Origin: Ciona savignyi
Lineage: Eukaryota > Chordata > Ascidiacea > Phlebobranchia > Cionidae
DNA: 64,000 nucleotides
Assembly: GCA_000149265.1 (NCBI GenBank)
Contig: CH003266.1
Coordinates: 267,899 to 331,898 of the forward strand
Reading direction: 5' to 3'
Under the pieces are notes generated by a model, which was not told the DNA's origin, made no database searches, and saw nothing but the letters and a program-made list of their open reading frames with translations. This document shows, in pieces, positions 57,801-64,000 of this stretch. Position numbers and translations under genes: made by a program. The stretch's first letter is position 1. Every line of letters begins with the position of its first letter.

Positions 57801-59910
57801 ATGTTTGCCCATGATTTGCCGAAATGGAGGAACGTGTTACAGACTATCACTAGACTACAGCTGCTCCTGTTTGCCTGGTTACAGTGGACGAAACTGTGAA
57901 ACAGGTTTGTATAGTATTAGGACGATCAATCGTTTTATAATCACAACTTTATTTTAAATGCCACATTCAAAAAAATAAACCTACATTTAAGCATCTTACG
58001 CCAATGCTATATCCTGGGGCCTAGGCCAAAGCTACAACTTAATTTACCCATTCGACCATTGGATAAACATGCGAATTGTATCCTTTCAACTTACCCTAAT
58101 TAACAGTATACCTCTAACAGATCTATGTCTGCCACCAACCTGCCAAAATGGAGGGACGTGTAACAGATTACCCCTGAGCTACAGCTGCTCCTGTTTGCCA
58201 GGCTACATGGGACAAAACTGTGAAACAGGTGCGTAGAGTACAGTTTTGTTAGTGTCTATGTAAATTAGAGTTCGGTCAAAATATTTCAATCGGGATAGAA
58301 AAATTTGATTCGTAGTTTTTGGATTAAAATAAACTGAAATAAGTAATGCTTAGTGTGTTAGTTTATGTAGTTTATCAGTGAGCTTGTTCTTGAATTGTCC
58401 CTATGTCGCCCTAATGCTACAATCTCATACCGACATATCAATATAAATAAATCAAGAGTTAGTTAAATTTACTACTTTGTTTTAACTAGCTCGATTCCTT
58501 TCGATCGATAACGGATGTGAACTTCACATCAACAAAATCCCATTGCAATTTACATCGTTTCAAGCGGCCAAGACGCAATGCAACTCTCTGCAAGCGTCGC
58601 TTGCTATCGTAAAATCTAAAGAGACGCAAATCATGTTCAACCTAATCAATCAGCTTTGGCTAAGCAATGAACCGATATGGCTGGGAGGAAAAATGATCAA
58701 CTCATCTTGGCTATGGTTGGATGGTAGCAATATAGATGGTTACAATACCTTGGTGGACCAATCCGTACAATATAATGCTGGTTGTTTGTCTTTAGCTCGA
58801 AATGGGAGTTGGTTTAATGAGAATTGTTCTACGAGAATCGGATATGCTTGTGAGAGACGTGGTAAGCTTTGTAACTGACATTCAATCTATGTAAGGCGTA
58901 ATCTAACCAAATCATGTTGTTTTAGTCAATGGAACAAGTTTGTGTGCATCTTCTCCATGTACCAACGATGGAGTTTGTACCGAAAGTGGTTGCCACTTTC
59001 ACTGCACTTGCCAGCCCAACTTTAGTGGTTCCAAGTGCGAAATATTATCAACTGGTACTACATATTACTGTCGATACTTTGATTGAATAGTTGCCAAGTA
59101 AATTGCCATTATCTGGTACCAAAGATTAGTTTGTGATTCTTCGATTAAATGTGTGCGAATTAAATTGAGTATAATGACTTAAATGTTCAGATATTGCATA
59201 GTAACTTCGTCCAAATGAAACTTTTATATTGACAAATTTACGAAGTGTTGAAATGTGTCAAATATCGTTCACGGTAGATGATCCTCCTTTACATTCACTA
59301 ATCCACTCAATCTGTATTTACAGCAGGAACAAAACACTTGGAGTACATTATCCCGCCAATATGCGTCATTCTTATAGGAATGGTGGTTGCAGTGATTTGT
59401 ATTAAAAAGCGAAGGTTTGTTCCACTATGCTTTAATATTAGTATGACCTTTTGGTTTTAACTACTGTAGTTTATTTTATGTTTTATCTGAAAGAGCAAAA
59501 ATTACCTTTAAAATTTATTGAATTCCTAAACCCTTTTTTTCGTTTGCTGGTCTAATACCGTGTTTCCTTTTAATATTTATTCTATCGAATAAGTTGTAGT
59601 CAGGTAACATCTGCATTAACTTACACAGCAAAGGTGGAAGAGAAATCACAGAAGTTCCTGCTGTCCAATTTAATCCGGATCCAAAATCCGTTTATGAAGG
59701 TAAACAAAGCAGAAACATTACTTGTTTATAGTAGAGTAATTAGTAGACTTTTGTTATTTGGTATCATCAACTGTCAACACCGAATTATGGTTAATAAATG
59801 TTCTCCAAAGCGTTTTTTCATAACCTAAACGTTTTTATAAACTCTTGTTATTTACAGAAATACAAAGTCCATCAGTTGTAGAATACGAAAACCTTGCCAC
59901 TAGAAACTAA
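54883..59910 (+). CDS. Intact ITAM-tailed transmembrane C-type lectin/EGF receptor, copy 3
   Basis: Ten-plus exons, all in frame, 515 residues: 54883-54952 signal peptide (MGGQPIIAIVVFILC...); 55019-55237 and 55533-55751 lectin domain 1 (WKWWDGTRLPL, HWIGVEPN, then GGWLADTC so WND is altered); EGF exons 57192-57299, 57797-57904 and 58121-58228, each 36 residues with six cysteines; 58490-58861 lectin domain 2 (no EPN or WND, so probably Ca2+/sugar-independent); 58926-59054 EGF; 59324-59414 transmembrane (YIIPPICVILIGMVVAVICI); 59629-59699 and 59858-59910 tail. The tail has Y497-EEI, seven residues, Y508-ENL, an ITAM by consensus. YEEI is also the preferred Src-family SH2 motif. Intron 3 holds a TTAA-flanked transposon. 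Inference: an activating surface receptor. Ligand and expression are unknown. Confidence 0.92.
55845..56862. mobile_element. piggyBac-like non-autonomous element
   Basis: 1018 bp flanked by TTAA on both sides (55841-55844, 56863-56866). The ends CTCTTTCCCTCCC and GGGAGTGAAAGAG form short imperfect inverted repeats. A subterminal hairpin follows at the left (AACTCGCCATATATCGCGAG). No transposase ORF. The orthologous intron of copy 4 lacks it and reads through a single TTTAATG-like site. Confidence 0.75.
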
Positions 59911-62158
59911 ATCTAATGAGGAAGCTTTACCATTAAATATATTAAACATTTCTGCCTGATTAGTTTAATATTTCCGTTTGTTGTATAAATTCTTAAAAAA
60001 ATATATTCGTCAGTTGTAATTTTCGTTTTTTTACACCGCCGTTAAATTGTTTTAATGAACATTAAAACCAGAATAACTTGTTTGATTTGGTTAAAAGTCA
60101 CAGAAAACTGTTCTATAAGATTGAATTGCTTTCATATTTATTTAAAATGTATCCTCCAGGGGATATTTCACCCAAAATCTAAAATATTGACCGACATAAC
60201 TTATATCGTTTAGTTGACAGACCAAAATTAAACATTTGTGTTATAAATTTTTAGGGATGTTAGCTGACATGATCTTTAAGTACCTAAATTGGAATTGTAA
60301 TAAAAAGTTAAGGGGTAATTACCAAAACTTCATCAATTTAGGTGTTTCTGAAACGTTATCCATTTCAACTTATTTAACCCATTACTAAACCTTTAAAACT
60401 TTACGACACCGAGAAAAAATATGTCGAATTGTTAATTCGGAACCGATACGATATCCCGTAAATTGCTTTAAAGAAAAATATATTTTTCTCTCCAATATAA
60501 TTTGTCCAAACCATTACCAGAATCGTATTTCAGTCAATGTCAATTCGTAACTGTTGGACCTAAAAGCCATATTTAGAATTTCATTGCGACCTTGAATCTG
60601 TGCGACAGAGATGGGTGTAACGACCAACCTGTTGCAGCAACAAAAATCGGCATTGAATTTAAGCAGAATTGGTAGTTGATGATTGTATAACACTTCGGGT
60701 ATTAGGATTTAGATTGCAGAGCGATTTTTTTAATTTTTAATTTTAGTTGTTCTATAATAGTCACAAAATGTATTAAACGAGGGTCATGTACCAGAACAGA
60801 GTTTAAGAATAAATCGTCGTAGAATCACTGCAGCCATTACAGTGTATTGTATACGATATGAACATCGCCATAGTTATAGAGAATTCACAATGTGCTGATT
60901 TCGTACAATAACCATCAAGTATTTTGCCTCAGAACGCAGTCGGCTTTTTAATGGCTGGTTTCGAAACCGGGACCTCTCGGTTATCAGTCCGACGCGCTTC
61001 CACTTAGTTATCTGTCCAATTCGTTACGTCAAAAAATAAATTTTCTTTACCAACTTGCCACGGTTGATTAAAGGACATGACACTTGGGAAAAATATACAT
61101 TGGTTGTGGCTGATATCTTCTACCGTGAGAGGAAAAATCATGACTGCTAGGCACGTCACGCATACTATGACGTCATAACAACAAACACGGCTTATTCTTC
61201 GCACCCTCCCACGTCACAAGATCTTGATGAAATCACAAGGCAGTTTGTGTGACGTCATTTACGATTTAATTTGTCAATGGTATAAAGCTTTAAACAATCT
61301 CTACGTCAGTATTAGTTCATAATATTATTTATTTTGTACAGAACAAATTTAAAACGCAACACGAAATAAGCGGTTGGATATTTATATTTGCTATAATGTC
61401 CTGAAATTCTGATGTTTTTAACATTTGCTTGTCTGATGGTATTCTATTTTAAGATTTACTTTTTACCACCACTTTACAATCCGGTTTAAAGTATAACGTG
61501 TCCGTCAAAATGTCGCAGAAAAGCTAATATACAAACGTGCGACTGGTAAGCGCAACCAATTCGTAAACAAACAACAAAGGTTACTCTTTCTTCCGGAGGT
61601 CTTGGGTTTAAAGGTAAGTGCTGTAAAAAATGATCCAATATTTAATTTGCTACCTTCCTTGGCTGTATTCAAATTTGTAGCCGCACATTGTGGGATATTG
61701 TACGTAATACAAAAGCATACACATTCATGTGCTACTTACGCTATTATTAACTCAATAAATAAAATGCAAATAACACGGAAGTTGCATAGCTTGGTTGAGC
61801 AGTGTAGTATATTACATGCAGAAGACTTAATAAAAAATGGGAAGGAAACCTTTCACAGCAATCGTCGTTTTTATTTTGTTCAATTTTTAACAAGCTAAAA
61901 GCCAAAGTAAGTTATGAAGGAAAATAAATAGAAAAAATGTTGGTTTATTATTCACCTTGTAACCCTAGTTGTTTAAGGTTTCGTCTATAATGGAAGTCAG
62001 GTAACCTTCGTCACATCGAGGAAAACATTTGATGCAGCTCGAACCCACTGTCAATCATTACTCGGTGATTTGGTTATTATCAGAGACAGTCAGTTGCAAA
62101 ATGCAATTAAACCGAACTTGAATTCATCGATTATTTGGAAGACATGGGGGGATCAATG
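59889..62158 (+). repeat. Inverted duplication, arm 2
   Basis: Reverse complement of arm 1 (52262-54268). Spans the 3' end of copy 3, the intergenic spacer and the first two exons of copy 4. Confidence 0.85.
60770..61015 (-). repeat. SINE family C copy
   Basis: Minus strand: AGTGTATTGTATACGAT core and GGTTTCGAAACCGGGACCTC head. Confidence 0.65.
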
Positions 62159-64000
62159 GTTCGTCGGTTACTGGATCGGTGGTTCGCGAGCATCAGGTGA
62201 CCAAAATGTTACATATTTATTTAATCCCGTTTCAATAATACTACTTCGCAAGTGTGTTATATTATAAACCTACAGATACATATACCTACTTCGACACAAA
62301 AACGGCCCGAGTAACGAGCCCATCATGGGTTCGAAACTTGGCTCAGTAAAAAAAGACATAAAAAAGAGGCAGTGCAAGCAATATAAGTGGTCATTGTTGA
62401 ACAAAACAACAACTTAAGTTAAACGTAATACCACAATGACCTGAAAAACTATTGCCTTTCCATTTTGTTTTTTAATATGGTGCTAATGCCTTTGTTTTTA
62501 GGAGAAACCGAGTGGAAATGGTGGGATGGAACACGATTACCTCTGGCAGGAGCCACTGATGCTTACCAGCACTGGATTGGTCCTGAACCGAATACCTTTC
62601 GTCCAGATAGAGCATGCACAGCTTTGACTCCATACGACTCTATCGTCCATTACTCGAACATCAAAGGTGGCTGGTTGGATGACACATGCACCCGTTCGAA
62701 GTATTTTATCTGCCAAAGAGGTACAGACTGCCCCTTCATGTAATGTTTGCTGTGGAAAATCCAACTAATTTATATCTCTTGCGAACTCTGGCTTATAATC
62801 GTTTATATATTCGTTTTATGTTTAATGTAAAAAAAGCTATCAATGGGTAAGACTGTACAGGTATAAATTTATATTAACCAAGGTTCATTCGTATATATTC
62901 CTAAATATATATACCAATATAAATGGATAATTGCTTAAGCGAATATCCAGTTTTTTTAGTGTCGTAAGTTCGCCATGCAGAATAACATAGGCTACCGTTG
63001 TTCGCTTATGCCCCTGCTGGTATTACTAAAATTTAATAATATATATAAATCTTTAGTAAAGAAATTTCAACCAAAAAAATAAAACTAAAAAGCAATGCAT
63101 AACTAACAGATGTATGTCTGCCAACAACCTGCCAAAATGGAGGAACGTGTAACAGATTACCACTGAACTACAGTTGCTCCTGTTTGCCTGGTTACAGTGG
63201 ACGAAACTGTGAAACAGGTGCGTAGAGTAAATTTTTTTTATAAGGGGCCGAGAGCATTATAAGTATTTAGAGTGTGGTACAAAATAGATAATTTAACCGA
63301 GTAAGAAATTTAAGAGAGGTAAGCTCTTTTCTTTATTTACTGTTGTTTGTAGAAGATTTAATACTTATATCATACCATTTTTTTTAAATATTTTTTTATT
63401 TAAACCAATAAATTTTCGTTTTAGATTTATGCAGTCCGAACCCTTGTAAGAATGCTGGCGATTGTAGTAGGAGAGTTGGCGATTATAAGTGTCTCTGTGA
63501 TCTTGGGTTTGCTGGAAGAAATTGTACTCAAGGTAAGAATAGTTTATTGTAATTACGTATAATTCAAGTTGCGTTAAAGTGTGTACATGTAAGTGTGTAT
63601 TTTAGTAGATTATAAAAGTATATGTGGACAAGGGTTCTGTTAAAAAAATGCAATCGGTATAAAAAAAATTGATTCGTAGTTTTTGTATTAAAATTAACCG
63701 AGATACGTAATGTCACGTATGCTAGTTTGAAGAGTATTTCAGCATGCTTATTCAAAACACGCTTGTTCGTTAATTGTGCCAATGGCGCCCTTATTCTACA
63801 CTCTCATGCCAACTTTTAAGTAGAAACAAATCAATAAGTGTTAAATCATCTTTAAAATGAAACTAATTTGTTTTAACCAGCTCGATTTCAATTGTTCAAA
63901 AACGGCTGCGAACTTCACATCAACAAAATTCCATCGCAATTTACATCGTTTCAAGCGGCCAAGACGCAATGTAACTCTCTGCAAGCATCGCTTGCTATCG
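61837..64000 (+). pseudogene. ITAM-type lectin receptor, copy 4, partial at the right edge, nonsense in signal exon
   Basis: Signal exon from ATG 61837, but codon 18 is TAA (61888-61890) where related copies have CAA. Later exons look intact: 61978-62196 and 62502-62720 (lectin domain 1: HWIGPEPN, GGWLDDTC), EGF 63110-63217, a distinct EGF 63425-63532 (LCSPNPCKNAGDC, YKCLCDLGFAGRNC), and lectin domain 2 from 63881 running off the window. Except for the signal stop it could be functional, for instance with an alternative first exon. Whether it is a true pseudogene or a sequencing or allelic variant cannot be decided here. Confidence 0.78.
62260..62352 (+). repeat. SINE family A, headless copy
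   Basis: GATACATATACCTACTTCGA to GGGTTCGAAACTTGGC, in intron 2 of copy 4; orthologous to 49764-49857 and absent from copies 1-3. Confidence 0.7.

Overview
The window looks like an ascidian tunicate (Ciona-type) nuclear genome. This is inferred from a compact, A+T-rich animal sequence with short GT-AG introns, abundant short tRNA-derived SINEs, a BEL/Pao element, MITEs, and animal genes typical of a chordate (IPO13, an IL-17-like cytokine, Ly6/uPAR and C-type lectin receptors). No species assignment was tested. All multi-exon gene models were assembled by hand from splice signals, matching intron phases and domain motifs; none is backed by transcript data.

Layout. 1-6 kb: the 5' end of a NIFK/NOP15-type nucleolar RRM gene (minus) diverges from an intronless importin-13 gene (plus). 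6.2-14.1 kb (minus): a four-exon Ly6/uPAR (LU) domain gene whose last intron holds a 5-kb BEL/Pao retrotransposon with a 5-bp target-site duplication; further upstream its exon 2 abuts a tandem SINE array. 16-20.8 kb (minus): a five-exon type II transmembrane C-type lectin. 22.1-23.1 kb (plus): a two-exon IL-17-like cytokine. 23-29.5 kb: mostly repeats plus a few orphan signal-peptide-like ORFs. 29.5-34.3 kb (minus): a type II membrane protein with an O-fucosyltransferase-like domain. 34.3-39 kb: repeats. 39.3-64 kb: an array of duplicated type I transmembrane lectin receptors, running off the right edge.

The most striking content is the 39-64 kb array. Each unit is built from symmetrical phase-1 exons: signal peptide, C-type lectin domain 1 (two exons), one to three EGF-like exons, C-type lectin domain 2 (one exon), another EGF exon, a transmembrane exon and two cytoplasmic exons. 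The cytoplasmic exons join in frame to give YEEI-x7-YENL, which fits the ITAM consensus. The unit at 54883-59910 is intact end to end (515 codons). The others show partial deletion, nonsense codons, inversion and loss of an ITAM tyrosine, a birth-and-death pattern. A 1-kb TTAA-flanked piggyBac-like element, a young non-autonomous LTR element and a solo LTR sit in the same array, and paralogous or repeat copies show the empty sites.

The LU protein, type II lectin, IL-17-like cytokine and ITAM lectins are secreted or surface proteins of families used in innate immunity. Their clustering in one 64-kb window is suggestive but may be chance.
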